Shown here: piece by piece, positions 10,176 to 19,075 of the stretch
How positions within the stretch are numbered: the first letter of the stretch is position 1
How the letters are laid out: every line of letters starts with the position of its first letter
NCBI RefSeq assembly: GCF_004364335.1
Contig: NZ_SOCR01000007.1
Location: 310,001-374,000 of the forward strand
From: Pseudomonas graminis
GTDB taxonomy: Bacteria; Pseudomonadota; Gammaproteobacteria; Pseudomonadales; Pseudomonadaceae
DNA: 64,000 nt
Reading direction: 5' to 3'
Notes under the pieces: generated by a model
The model's input: only the letters and a program-made list of their open reading frames with translations
Told to the model about the DNA's origin: nothing
Database searches by the model: none
Program-made: the position numbers and the translations under genes

Positions 10176-11291
10176 ATGATCAGCATTACCCGCCTTGAAA
10201 CCTTCATCGTCGATTTGCCCACCATCCGTCCCCATAAGCTGGCCATGCATACCATGCAAAGCCAGACACTGGTGATCCTGCGTCTGCAGTGCAGCGATGG
10301 CATCGAAGGCCTGGGCGAAGCCACGACCATTGGCGGCCTGTCCTACGGGAACGAAAGCCCCGAAAGCATCAAGACCAATCTCGACGCCTATTTCGCGCCA
10401 CTGCTGACGGGCCAGGATGCCACCAACATCAATGCCGCGATGCTGCGCATCGAGAAAGTGGTGCGGGGGAATACCTTCGCCAAATCCGCCGTCGAGACGG
10501 CCTTGCTGGATGCTCAAGGCAAACGCCTGGGGCTGCCCGTTGCCGAACTGCTCGGTGGACGCGTACGGGACGGTCTGGAAGTCGCCTGGACGCTGGCCAG
10601 TGGCAATACCGAGAAAGACATCGAAGAGGCAGAGCGGATGCTCGACATCCGCCGTCATCGTGTTTTCAAACTCAAGATCGGCGCTGGCGAGCCCGCCAAA
10701 GACATCGCCCATGTGGCGGCGATTAAACGGGCCCTGGGTGACCGCGCCAGTGTGCGGGTCGATCTCAATCAGGCCTGGAGTGAAGCCACTGCCATGCGCG
10801 GCTGCCAGTTGCTGGGCGATGCGGGCGTGGATTTGATCGAACAGCCGATTCCCCGGCAGGATCGCGAAGCCCAGGCCCGGGTCAGTGCCCGCAGTCCGGT
10901 GCCGATCATGGCTGACGAAGCCATCGAAAGCGTCGAAGACAGTTTCGCCCTGGCCCGCGCCGGTGCCGCTCCGGTGTTCGCGCTGAAAATCGCCAAAAAT
11001 GGCGGACCCAGGGCCGTGCTCCGTACGGCGGCCATCGCCGAAGCAGCGGGGCTGGGTCTGTATGGCGGCACCATGCTCGAAGGCGGGATCGGTACCCTGG
11101 CCTCGGCCCATGCCTTTGCCACACTGGGACGCATCGAATGGCATACGGAGCTGTTCGGCCCGCTGCTGCTGACGAACGACATCTTGACCGAGCCTCTGGT
11201 CTATCGAGATTTTCAACTGATGATTCCCGACCTGCCCGGGCTCGGTGTCGCGCTCGATGAAGAGCGTCTGAAGCACTTCCAGCGCCGCTGA
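10176..11291 (+). CDS. catB: Muconate cycloisomerase
   Basis: Converts cis,cis-muconate to muconolactone in the beta-ketoadipate pathway; an enolase-superfamily, Mn-dependent cytoplasmic enzyme. 371 residues from the ATG at 10176, which has an AGGA site and the family-typical opening ISITRLETFIVDLPTIRPH. The K-x-K motif is at Lys165/Lys167 (VFKLKIG). Metal ligands are expected in VRVDLNQAW, DLIEQP and IMADEAIES. A longer frame starting at 10107 would cover the catB promoter region and is not preferred. First gene of catBCA. Confidence 0.95.
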   Translation: MISITRLETFIVDLPTIRPHKLAMHTMQSQTLVILRLQCSDGIEGLGEATTIGGLSYGNESPESIKTNLDAYFAPLLTGQDATNINAAMLRIEKVVRGNTFAKSAVETALLDAQGKRLGLPVAELLGGRVRDGLEVAWTLASGNTEKDIEEAERMLDIRRHRVFKLKIGAGEPAKDIAHVAAIKRALGDRASVRVDLNQAWSEATAMRGCQLLGDAGVDLIEQPIPRQDREAQARVSARSPVPIMADEAIESVEDSFALARAGAAPVFALKIAKNGGPRAVLRTAAIAEAAGLGLYGGTMLEGGIGTLASAHAFATLGRIEWHTELFGPLLLTNDILTEPLVYRDFQLMIPDLPGLGVALDEERLKHFQRR

Positions 11292-11338
11292 ACCGCGAAC
11301 CACCTGACCGAACCACGCTTCAAAGGGAGACTAGATCA

Positions 11339-11629
11339 ATGCTGTTTCACGTTCGCATGACCGTCAAACTGCCCCACGACATGCCCGCCGAACAGGCAGC
11401 GCGGCTGAAAGCCGATGAAAAGGCCCTGGCCCAGCGCCTGCAGGACGAAGGCACCTGGCGCCACCTGTGGCGCATCGCCGGGTTGTACGCCAACGTCAGC
11501 ATTTTCGACGTGGCTGATACTCAGGCGCTGCACGACACCCTGATGCAATTACCGCTCTACCCCTTCATGGACATCGAAGTCATGGCGCTGTGTCGTCATC
11601 CCTCTTCGGTGCATGACGACGACCGCTGA
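11339..11629 (+). CDS. catC: Muconolactone delta-isomerase
   Basis: 96-residue enzyme that isomerises muconolactone to beta-ketoadipate enol-lactone. The sequence (MLFHVRMTVKLPHDMP, with WRHLWRIAGLYANVSIFDV and PLYPFMDIEVMAL) is the compact CatC ferredoxin-like fold, and the length is standard; the family forms decamers. It follows catB by 47 bases with a GGGAG ribosome site and precedes catA. Confidence 0.95.
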   Translation: MLFHVRMTVKLPHDMPAEQAARLKADEKALAQRLQDEGTWRHLWRIAGLYANVSIFDVADTQALHDTLMQLPLYPFMDIEVMALCRHPSSVHDDDR

Positions 11630-11690
11630 TCCACCGCCAGCCCGACCTGATGCTGAGCGACGTTTATAAAAACAAGATGAGGAATAAGCC

Positions 11691-12620
11691 ATGACTGTGC
11701 GGATATCCCAGACAGCCGACGTGCAACAGTTTTTCGAGCAAGCCAGCGGCTTTGACAACGATCAAGGCAGCCAACGGCTGAAGACGGTGGTCCATCGAGT
11801 ATTGACCGACTCGATCAAGATCATCGAGGACCTGCACATCAGCCCCGAGGAGTTCTGGAAAGCGGTCAATTACGTCAATGAACTGGGCAGCCGTCAGGAA
11901 GCCGGACTGCTGGTGGCCGGCCTCGGCCTGGAACACTACCTCGACCTGCTGTTGGATGCCGAAGACCAGGTGGCCGGGTTGACCGGCGGCACGCCACGGA
12001 CCATCGAAGGCCCGCTCTATGTAGCCGGCGCTCCATTGAGCCAACACGAAGCGCGCCTGGATGACGGGCAGGACAACGGCACGGTGCTGTTCATGCAGGG
12101 TCGGGTTCTGGACACCGCTGGCGAGCCGCTCGCCGGTGCAATCGTCGATGTCTGGCATGCCAACACCGGCGGGACCTACTCCTATTTCGACGCGTCACAA
12201 TCAGCGTTCAACCTGCGCCGACGCATCGAAACCGACGCCGAGGGACGCTTCCGCTTTCGCAGCATCGTGCCGTCAGGCTATGGCTGCCCGCCAGACGGTC
12301 CGACGCAGCACTTGCTCGACCAATTAGGCCGCCACGGCCAGCGCCCGGCGCATATCCACTTCTTTATCTCAGCGTCGAATCATCGCCACCTGACCACCCA
12401 GATCAACCTGGCGGGCGACCAGTACCTGCACGATGACTTTGCCTATGCCACGCGCGATGAACTGATCGCCGACATCCATTTCATCGACGACGAAGAAAAG
12501 GCCCGCGCCCATGGCACGACAGGGCGATACGCCGAATTGGAGTTTGACTTCACCCTGCAGCGCACGGCAGAACCCAAGGCCGAGCAGCGTCTGGAGAGAG
12601 CCCGCGCCCTGGAAGAGTAA
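11691..12620 (+). CDS. catA: Catechol 1,2-dioxygenase
   Basis: Intradiol ring-cleavage dioxygenase making cis,cis-muconate from catechol with non-haem Fe(III). 309 residues, normal for CatA. An N-terminal helical linker domain covers residues 1-95, then the catalytic beta-sandwich. The iron ligands are visible as Tyr163 (GTYSYFD), Tyr197 (PSGYGCPPDG), His221 and His223 (RPAHIHFF). GAGGAA precedes the ATG. Last gene of catBCA. No ben genes are adjacent, so the catechol source is encoded elsewhere. Confidence 0.96.
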   Translation: MTVRISQTADVQQFFEQASGFDNDQGSQRLKTVVHRVLTDSIKIIEDLHISPEEFWKAVNYVNELGSRQEAGLLVAGLGLEHYLDLLLDAEDQVAGLTGGTPRTIEGPLYVAGAPLSQHEARLDDGQDNGTVLFMQGRVLDTAGEPLAGAIVDVWHANTGGTYSYFDASQSAFNLRRRIETDAEGRFRFRSIVPSGYGCPPDGPTQHLLDQLGRHGQRPAHIHFFISASNHRHLTTQINLAGDQYLHDDFAYATRDELIADIHFIDDEEKARAHGTTGRYAELEFDFTLQRTAEPKAEQRLERARALEE

Positions 12621-12686
12621 ACCCGACCGCACGGTCTATCCTGACAGCACCTCGTGCAAGCCCTCAGGCTGACACTCGGGACAGCA

Positions 12687-12738
12687 AGAAGGGGCTGGGA
12701 GCCGATCACTGACGTGACGCTCCCCGCCCCTTTTCTGT
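12687..12738 (+). terminator. Terminator after catBCA
   Basis: AAGGGGCTGGGAGC pairs with GCTCCCCGCCCCTT with one mismatch across a 16-base loop, followed by more Ts (TTTTCTGTT). It lies about 70 bases after the catA stop. Confidence 0.75.
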
Positions 12739-12748
12739 TGCCGGTTTT

Positions 12749-12841
12749 CTATTTGCGGGTCACCTGCCCCAGGTCATCGCCGGCGGTTGTTTTCAGGTCA
12801 TCGGTGCCCATCGACCCGGTGCCGCAGCTCAATGCGCAACC
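12749..12841 (-). pseudogene. Possible coding remnant without a proper start
   Basis: The minus strand between the emrB-like stop and the catA terminator reads about 30 codons ending TAG (12749-12751), with a protein-like composition: Cys-Gly-Thr-Gly, then MGTDDLKTTAGDDLG. No ATG or GTG with a ribosome site precedes it in frame. It resembles the C-terminus of a small exported protein that lost its front end, but it could be chance. I do not recognise a family. Confidence 0.2.
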
Positions 12842-12872
12842 CAACTGATCATACGTCGACAGCCGCAGGCAC

Positions 12873-14396
12873 TCAGGTACGAAACACCCTTTGGACCAGG
12901 GAGAAAATCAGCCCGACGACACCGATGACGGTGACCACGGAAAAATAGTCGAGGCTCGCCACCAGGGTGGATTGCTGGCTGATGCTCTGGCCGATTTCCG
13001 CAACCGCCATACGTGCGGCGACAGACGCCTCATAAGACTGAGCGAAGAAGTGCGAGAGCTGCTGAACGTACTGCGCGTAGATCGGATTATCCGGGTGCAA
13101 GCGCACGCTCAGCGCGTCGTACTGCACGGTGCTGCGCCACTGCATGAAGATCGTCGCCAGCGCCGTCCCCGAGGCTGTCGCGATCTGCCCGGCCATGTTT
13201 TTCAGCTGCTGGGCGTTGGTAAACAGCGCATCGTCGTGACCGACGTCCTTGAAGGTCTGAGTGGCCGCCGTGGCCAGCAGAAACATGACGAAGCAGCCGT
13301 TGAGGAACAGGGCAGGCAAGATATTGCCCCACATTTCAGCACCCGGCGTGATGCGCGCGAGCAGGTAACTGAACGCGATCAAGGATAAAAAGCCCAGGGT
13401 AAAAAACTTCTTCGGTGCCGGGGATTTTGGCAACAGCCACGACATCAGCAGCCAGGCCGCCAGTGTGCCCAGTAGCCCCAGCGACTGGAAGTGACCCACC
13501 GTTTCCCACGAGTAGCCCAGCGCTGATTGAAGGAAGGAAGGCAACACATAGTTGTTCGCGCCCAGCATCAGGTAACTGAAGCAGAACAACCCGATACCGT
13601 AGGCGTAGCGGCGACTGATCATGTGGTGCACTTTCAGCAGCGGCCTTGGGTGTTTCTTCTCATTGCGCAGATAGGCGAACAGTGCAAATGCCGCTAATAC
13701 GGCGAACACCAGAATAATCGTGGTCTCGTTATAAAAGTCATAATAAGAGCGCTGAAGCACGTACAGGATCGAGAACGAACTGACGGCCAGCAGCAACACC
13801 TGGCCGAGACGGCTCTGGCTGCGCAGCTCTACCGGGTGGCGGTCTGTGGGAAGAAACCTCAGCGCCAGGATCGCGACCAGTACGGCGACAACAATCAGCA
13901 TCCAGAAAATCGCCTGCCACGTGGAATACGCCACCGCCAGGGAAGAAAGCACCGGGGCCGCCGAGGTGCCGCACGCCAGGCCAATGGCGAAGGCCTTGAT
14001 GCCGGTAAACCGCCCCGGTCCCGGTGCAATCATCTGCACCATGACCCGGGCCGAGGTCATGAAAGCGCCGCCACCCAGCGCCATCACCACCCGGCCGGCG
14101 GTGAACGTGACCAGATCGGCGCTGACACTGCAGATCACCGCGCCGACGATATAGATGCCGATGGACGTCAGCAGGTAATTGCGCCAGCCAAAACGCTCGG
14201 TCATCCAGCGTTGCTTGGAGATGGAGATCACCGCCAGGCAAGCGTAAAGCGCGGCCACCAGGCTGAATTCTTCAGGACTGGCTTCGATCTCCCCGCGAAT
14301 CGGCGCAGAGGCGAACGCGATCATGCCGGTCTGCAAAAACTCCAGGCTGCACAACAGCGTGATAGTGGTCAGCAGTAGTCCGTATTTCCTGAACAT
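12873..14396 (-). CDS. EmrB-type MFS drug exporter (DHA2, 14 TM)
   Basis: 507-residue major-facilitator protein of the 14-helix DHA2 type; the proton-coupled inner-membrane part of a tripartite exporter. Hydrophobic helices run through the whole protein. MFS motif A is degenerate (SKQRWMTERFGWRNYLLTS), and the motif C region is GPGRFTGIKAFAIGLACG. It starts 9 bases after the EmrA-like gene in the marR-OMF-emrA-emrB order. Substrates are likely toxic organic anions or aromatic compounds; this is inference from the family. Confidence 0.88.
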   Translation of the reverse strand: MFRKYGLLLTTITLLCSLEFLQTGMIAFASAPIRGEIEASPEEFSLVAALYACLAVISISKQRWMTERFGWRNYLLTSIGIYIVGAVICSVSADLVTFTAGRVVMALGGGAFMTSARVMVQMIAPGPGRFTGIKAFAIGLACGTSAAPVLSSLAVAYSTWQAIFWMLIVVAVLVAILALRFLPTDRHPVELRSQSRLGQVLLLAVSSFSILYVLQRSYYDFYNETTIILVFAVLAAFALFAYLRNEKKHPRPLLKVHHMISRRYAYGIGLFCFSYLMLGANNYVLPSFLQSALGYSWETVGHFQSLGLLGTLAAWLLMSWLLPKSPAPKKFFTLGFLSLIAFSYLLARITPGAEMWGNILPALFLNGCFVMFLLATAATQTFKDVGHDDALFTNAQQLKNMAGQIATASGTALATIFMQWRSTVQYDALSVRLHPDNPIYAQYVQQLSHFFAQSYEASVAARMAVAEIGQSISQQSTLVASLDYFSVVTVIGVVGLIFSLVQRVFRT

Positions 14397-14405
14397 GCTG
14401 TTCCC

Positions 14406-15599
14406 CTAGCGCGTTGCACTGCTGAGCGCTGGAGCCCGTTGTGTTCCCTCGTTTTCGCTGATGACGCTGTCGACCAATGCGTCAGCGTTCTTCAGTTCGT
14501 CCTCGAACACCGCGGTGCTGTAAATGTCGTCACGCGGTACGTCCTCGCGCAACACGTCGCCGGTACGGGCGCTGGTGTCGACTTTCACGCGCATGGAGAT
14601 GCCGAGGCGCAACGGGTTGCGGGCGATTTCCTGCGCATCGAGTGCGATCTTCACGGGCACGCGCTGAGTGACCTTGATCCAGTTGCCGGTCGCGTTCTGC
14701 GCCGGAAGCAACGCGAACGCACTGCCGGTCCCCGCATCCAGTCCCGCGACGGTGCCGTGGAACACGATGTCGGTGCCGTAAGAGTCAGCGGTCAGCGTGA
14801 CCGGTTGGCCGATACGGATATGCTCCAACTGCGACTCCTTGAAGTTGGCGTTGACCCACAAGTGATCCAGCGGCACCACCGTCATCATGGCCACGCCCGG
14901 ACTGATGCGCTGACCCACCTGGACGCTGCGCTTGGTGACGATGCCGGTCACCGGCGCCAGGATCACCGTGCGGTCACGGGCGACGAAGGCATCACGCAGA
15001 TTGGCGGCGGCCGTCAGCACGTCCGGGTGCGAGCGCAACGTGGTGCCGTCTACCATCGCCTTGCGCTGAGCGAGGGACTGGCGGGTCGAGGCCAACCCGG
15101 CGCGGGCGTTTTTCAGGATATCTTCGGCGTGGCTGATCTCTTCACGGGACACCGCCCCGCTGGACGCCAATTGCGCGCGCCGCTGCACATCCGCCCGCGC
15201 CTTGCTGACATCGTTACTGCGCTGATCGACTTCTGCCTGCAGTTGCTCCACCTGGGAGTACTGGGTGCGCGCCATGCGTGTGGCCCTGGCCAGCGCCGCC
15301 TTGCTGCGCTCGAACTGGATTTCGGCGTCCACGGGATTGAGCCGCACCACCGGATTGCCGGCGCGCACAGAGTCGGTGTTGTCCGCGCCGATGCCGGTGA
15401 CCGTGCCGCTGATCTGCGAGGTCACCTGAACGGCGTTGCCGTCTACGTACGCGTCTTCAGTGCGCTCGGTGCCATCCTGATACAGGTACCAGCCGGCCAA
15501 TAGCGCAATAAGGATCAGGCCTGCGCCGATAAAGACAAGGGGGCCTGACGTGCGCGGTGCCGTGTCCGGGACGCTCGGCGCCGGGGATTGAGTGCTCAT
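14406..15599 (-). CDS. EmrA/HlyD-type membrane-fusion protein
   Basis: 397-residue periplasmic adaptor with one N-terminal membrane anchor (about residues 20-40, PLVFIGAGLILIALLAGWYLY). This is followed by YVDGNAVQVTSQISGTVTGI (first lipoyl half), a long alpha-helical hairpin (about 90-190) and VTGIVTKRSVQVGQRISPGV (second half). It links the EmrB-like pump to the NodT-type outer-membrane factor. Its ATG overlaps the OMF stop (ATGA), showing translational coupling. Confidence 0.9.
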   Translation of the reverse strand: MSTQSPAPSVPDTAPRTSGPLVFIGAGLILIALLAGWYLYQDGTERTEDAYVDGNAVQVTSQISGTVTGIGADNTDSVRAGNPVVRLNPVDAEIQFERSKAALARATRMARTQYSQVEQLQAEVDQRSNDVSKARADVQRRAQLASSGAVSREEISHAEDILKNARAGLASTRQSLAQRKAMVDGTTLRSHPDVLTAAANLRDAFVARDRTVILAPVTGIVTKRSVQVGQRISPGVAMMTVVPLDHLWVNANFKESQLEHIRIGQPVTLTADSYGTDIVFHGTVAGLDAGTGSAFALLPAQNATGNWIKVTQRVPVKIALDAQEIARNPLRLGISMRVKVDTSARTGDVLREDVPRDDIYSTAVFEDELKNADALVDSVISENEGTQRAPALSSATR

Positions 15600-17068
15600 T
15601 GTGTGCTCGAAAGATGAGTGATCGGGTTAGCGTCGGACGCAATGGCATCGGGGCTGAAGCCGCCCCCCAACGCCCTGCTCAGACTGGCCTGGAGTGAAAG
15701 ACCTCTGGCGCGCAAGTCAACGAGCTGGCGCTGTTCGGCCAGTGCAGCGTTTTGCGCGATCAGCACCTGGATGTAGGTCGCAAGGCCCGCGCCGTAGCGG
15801 TTGTTGATCAGATCGTAGGCATCGTTGGCGGTCTGCACGGCTTGTTGCTGCTGATCCACGCGTTCTTTCAGCCAGCGCAGTGAAGTCAACTGATCGGCAA
15901 TATCGTGGATCGCGTCGACCAACGTCTGATTATAGCCTCCAACCGCGATGTCGTAGGCCGCATCCTGACTCGCGAGATTGGCGCGCAACCGTCCGCCGTC
16001 GAAGATCGGCAGACTGATGGCAGGCCCGATGCCCAGCATCCGGCTGCTGCTGTCCTTGAAGTCCCCGAAGCCAAAGCTCTGCAAGCCCAGGGACGCCGCC
16101 AGGTTGACGTTGGGGTAAAAGTTGGCCTCGGCCACAGCGATGTCATGCCCGGCCGCTTCGACTCGCCAGCGCTGGGCCACCACGTCGGGGCGTCGGCCCA
16201 GGAGTTCGGCCGGGAGGCGGCTGGGTATCGAAAAGGGCTGAACCTGGCCGATGGCGGGCCTGCGGATGGAACGACCACGGTCCGGGCCATCGCCCATCAA
16301 CGCCGCCAACCGGTTCTGATCCAGTTCGACGGCTTCCTTGAGTGAGGAGATTGTGGCTTTGCTGGCCGGGACACTCGCTTGCGCCTGTTTGATATCGACC
16401 TGTGAATCCAGCTCGGCGGCGAAGCGGCGTTGGGTGAGATCGAGGATCGACTGCTGCTGGGCCAGCACCTTCTCGGCCAGGTCGATCTGCTCGTAGTTCT
16501 TTTGCAGCTCGATATAGGCCTGCACCATCGCCGATGAAATCATCAGCGTGGTCGCATAACGGTCTACGTCGGCGGCATGTTGGCGGCCAATGGCAGCGTC
16601 CAGCGCGGACCGATTTTTCCCCCAGAAGTCCAGCTCGTAACCCACGCCCAGCGAGGTCTGATAGAGCGTCTGCCAAGTGCCTGAAACCCCACCCGCTGTG
16701 CCGTTGGCGCTGTAGCGTTGTCGAGTATCGGAAAAACTGGCGTCGACCCTTGGCAACAGCGACGCGTCGTTGAGACCGGTTATGGCCTGGGCTTGCCGGA
16801 CTCGGGCCGCAGCGCTGGCGACGCCGGGATTTCCCTTCAAGGCTTCGCCAATCAAGTCGTCGAGCTGGTGGTCGCCGAACGCCTTCCACCACTCCTGCTC
16901 GGGCCAATGGGCGTCAGATACCGGCGTCTCATTCAGGGTCTCTTTGCTGCTGGTCTGCAGCCCACCCCATAACGAAGACTGCGGCTTCAAATCGCTGTAG
17001 GAACATCCACCGAGCAGTACGGCAACCAGAGCGGTCAGAATAAATCGGTTGGGATGTTCGATGGTCAA
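15596..17068 (-). CDS. Outer-membrane efflux lipoprotein, NodT/OprM family
   Basis: 490-residue TolC-like outer-membrane factor with a lipoprotein signal (VLLGGCSYSD, lipobox Cys22) and two outer-membrane efflux repeats. It is the channel partner of the EmrA/EmrB-like proteins. It follows the MarR-type gene by 86 bases and overlaps the adaptor gene. A second, unrelated outer-membrane factor serves the RND pump at 1.7 kb. Confidence 0.9.
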   Translation of the reverse strand: MTIEHPNRFILTALVAVLLGGCSYSDLKPQSSLWGGLQTSSKETLNETPVSDAHWPEQEWWKAFGDHQLDDLIGEALKGNPGVASAAARVRQAQAITGLNDASLLPRVDASFSDTRQRYSANGTAGGVSGTWQTLYQTSLGVGYELDFWGKNRSALDAAIGRQHAADVDRYATTLMISSAMVQAYIELQKNYEQIDLAEKVLAQQQSILDLTQRRFAAELDSQVDIKQAQASVPASKATISSLKEAVELDQNRLAALMGDGPDRGRSIRRPAIGQVQPFSIPSRLPAELLGRRPDVVAQRWRVEAAGHDIAVAEANFYPNVNLAASLGLQSFGFGDFKDSSSRMLGIGPAISLPIFDGGRLRANLASQDAAYDIAVGGYNQTLVDAIHDIADQLTSLRWLKERVDQQQQAVQTANDAYDLINNRYGAGLATYIQVLIAQNAALAEQRQLVDLRARGLSLQASLSRALGGGFSPDAIASDANPITHLSSTQ

Positions 17069-17154
17069 TCGTGTGTCTCCGCAAACATGTTGCTGAAAAG
17101 TTGCCTTCAGGCAATGGCAGTAAAAAGTCGATGAGATGTGCAGCTCAATTCACA

Positions 17155-17613
17155 CTAAACAGCGACGACGGGTCCCTGATGGGAGACCATCGAAAACAGC
17201 AAGGACTGTTCAGCGGACCCAGCCTTAATGGCTTCATCCCAGGACGCTGAAACAGCCTGTGCTGCCCGCTGATACAGCGAAAGGCCGTCCGGCAACAGGT
17301 GGATGGTGATAAATCGTCTATCAGCATATCCCCGCCCTCTGCTCACCAATCCGCGAAGTTCCAGATTGTCCAGCACATGGGTCATGCCCGAAGACGTGAG
17401 ATTGATCTCACGTCCGCATTTGGCCGGTGAAGTGGCTCGGCCTGACGCAACGGTCTCCAACAACTGAAACTGCGCCACGGTCAGGTCGAAGCGGGCTATT
17501 GCCGATTTGATTGTGTGTTCCAGCACGCGATGAATTTTGCCCACCGAACAGTAAATATCGGCGCACGTTGGGGTCATCATTGAGGGACTCATCATGGTCT
17601 GAAAGTTGGACAC
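17155..17613 (-). CDS. MarR-family regulator of the efflux operon
   Basis: About 152 residues with a MarR-type winged helix (about 45-115: LTVAQFQLLETVASGRATSPAKCGREINLTSSGMTHVLDNLE in outline, then a wing rich in Arg). It heads the operon and probably represses it, with release by a small aromatic ligand, as EmrR/MarR proteins do. The start is uncertain: GTG at 17613, the ATG-ATG pair just after it, and another ATG-ATG are all in frame, and none has a strong ribosome site. Confidence 0.82.
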   Translation of the reverse strand: MSNFQTMMSPSMMTPTCADIYCSVGKIHRVLEHTIKSAIARFDLTVAQFQLLETVASGRATSPAKCGREINLTSSGMTHVLDNLELRGLVSRGRGYADRRFITIHLLPDGLSLYQRAAQAVSASWDEAIKAGSAEQSLLFSMVSHQGPVVAV

Positions 17614-17742
17614 TGCATCGACGCCAGCGATGTTCTGACGACTGCGTTGACAACAGGGTTGATTGAGTGGAGATCAGCCATTGGCCAGGCGTTGGCTGTC
17701 GATCCTATCAGTGTTTTTTTTTGGTACTAATTGCCAGGGTCG

Positions 17743-17753
17743 ATAACCGTTAT
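17743..17753. promoter_or_regulatory. ATAAC-C-GTTAT palindrome upstream of the MarR-efflux operon
   Basis: Exact ATAACCGTTAT, 130 bases upstream of the MarR-gene start. A matching ATAACGGTTAT lies at 18849-18859, about 137 bases upstream of the LysR gene. Two copies at equal distances suggest one regulator acts on both promoters; the LysR protein is the obvious candidate, by inference. Confidence 0.4.
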
Positions 17754-17779
17754 GCCCGTTCCCAATGGGTTGATGCTGG

Positions 17780-18712
17780 TCAGTCATGGGCCGGCAGCGC
17801 GTGCACGCCTGCCACCAGGCGCCTGGGAAAATGGGCACTCAAGTAATTGATCCAACTTCTCACGCACACGTCATTCACCCGATGCGCCGCGCAAATGGCA
17901 TGTATCCCGCAAGACGCGAGATGGTAGTCAGGCAACACGCGGACCACCTCCCCATCGCGCAACAACTCAGCGGCCATGAAGGCTGGAATGCAGCCAATCC
18001 CAAGGCCCGCGCGCACCGCATCGACAATCGCATCGCGGGCGTTCAACTGAAAGGACGAGGGCGGAAGGTAGATGTTGACCGGGCCATAAGGTCCTTCGAA
18101 GGCCCAGGTGTCCTGTGCGTTCGAAGGCGCCTCCAGCGGATTGAGACACTCGTGCAGGCTCAGGTCCTCCGGCACTTTGGGGGCGGGGTTGTAAGCAAGA
18201 TAGGATCGCGAAGCACACATCACGCTGTAGGTCGCACCGATATTCCTCGAAGCCCACTGTTCATCGCCCATGGGCAGGGCTGAAACCGAGACATCCACAC
18301 TCTCCTGCACCTGATCGGCAGGACAGTCATCAAGCACAAGATCGAAGGTGACCAGGGGGTGGGTTCGCCGGTATTCGGCAATCAGGGGCATGAGTTGGTA
18401 TCTGCCGATTTCGTGGGTGGAATGCACCCGCAAATGGCCCTCTGGCTGCACATTACTGTCCGACGCCGTTTGTACGGCCTCGTCCACGCCGACAATGATT
18501 TTCGTGCACTTTTGAAAGAATTCCTGACCCACGTCGGTCAACACCAGACGTCGAGTTGTTCGCGACAACAATGTTGCATTGAGGTGGCTTTCCAGTCTCG
18601 AGATACTTCGGGAAACGGCAGGCAACGTCAGGTTCAACGCTTTCGCGGCACCCGTGAAACTGCGGAATTTAGCGACGAATACAAAAATCCGCATGTGGTC
18701 GAGAAGGTTCAC
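17780..18712 (-). CDS. LysR-family regulator (aaeR/dmlR-like subgroup)
   Basis: 310-residue LysR-type regulator. It has a typical N-terminal winged helix (MNLLDHMRIFVFVAKFRSFTGAAKALNL, recognition helix PAVSRSISRLE). The effector domain starts near residue 90 (GHLRVHSTHEIGRYQLMPLIAEY). It belongs to the large CrgA/DmlR-like group, which often controls nearby efflux or oxidoreductase genes. Downstream in the same direction is the MarR-efflux operon; upstream and divergent is a MexT-like gene. The ligand is unknown. Confidence 0.87.
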   Translation of the reverse strand: MNLLDHMRIFVFVAKFRSFTGAAKALNLTLPAVSRSISRLESHLNATLLSRTTRRLVLTDVGQEFFQKCTKIIVGVDEAVQTASDSNVQPEGHLRVHSTHEIGRYQLMPLIAEYRRTHPLVTFDLVLDDCPADQVQESVDVSVSALPMGDEQWASRNIGATYSVMCASRSYLAYNPAPKVPEDLSLHECLNPLEAPSNAQDTWAFEGPYGPVNIYLPPSSFQLNARDAIVDAVRAGLGIGCIPAFMAAELLRDGEVVRVLPDYHLASCGIHAICAAHRVNDVCVRSWINYLSAHFPRRLVAGVHALPAHD

Positions 18713-19075
18713 GACCGCTCCTTTTTTTGAAGATCGGAAGGTCGTGCTTCAAGGTGCGCGACCGGTGACAGGCCAACACCAAGCAAGAGCCAGAGCGGCC
18801 GGAGCTACCTTAGCAATGACTGTTTGAACCTCGGCATGGCAAATAGTGATAACGGTTATTGATTGTTGACCGGTCCGTTTTTGAACATTAAAGCCCGCTA
18901 CCGCGTAATGAAGGTTGGGGGAAAAAGCCGTTATTGAACCTTGACGGGGACGGCCATCCGCCAGTCCACTCTGCGTGCTGGCAGACGCGCTGGTGCAAGC
19001 TCCTCAGCCTCCCTAGAATGGGCATCGCTCAATAATCCAGAGCACAGACAATGGCGGTTGAGAGGGAAGCGGCTG
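18713..19075. other. Divergent intergenic region between two LysR genes
   Basis: 363 bases without a convincing gene. It should hold the promoters of both LysR genes. The only structure I can point to is the ATAACGGTTAT palindrome at 18849-18859. A frame running into the MexT-like gene from 18941 lacks a ribosome site and family similarity. Confidence 0.6.
18849..18859. promoter_or_regulatory. ATAAC-G-GTTAT palindrome upstream of the LysR gene
   Basis: Second copy of the ATAACNGTTAT palindrome that also precedes the MarR-efflux operon at 17743-17753. It lies between the two divergent LysR genes and could be an autoregulatory site. Confidence 0.4.

Noticed and set aside
10113..11303. 396-codon minus-strand open frame
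   Set aside because: Antisense to catB, which has full family motifs and operon context.
18941..19075. N-terminal extension of the MexT-like regulator
   Set aside because: LysR proteins start directly at the winged helix; AGGGAAG is placed correctly for 19076.
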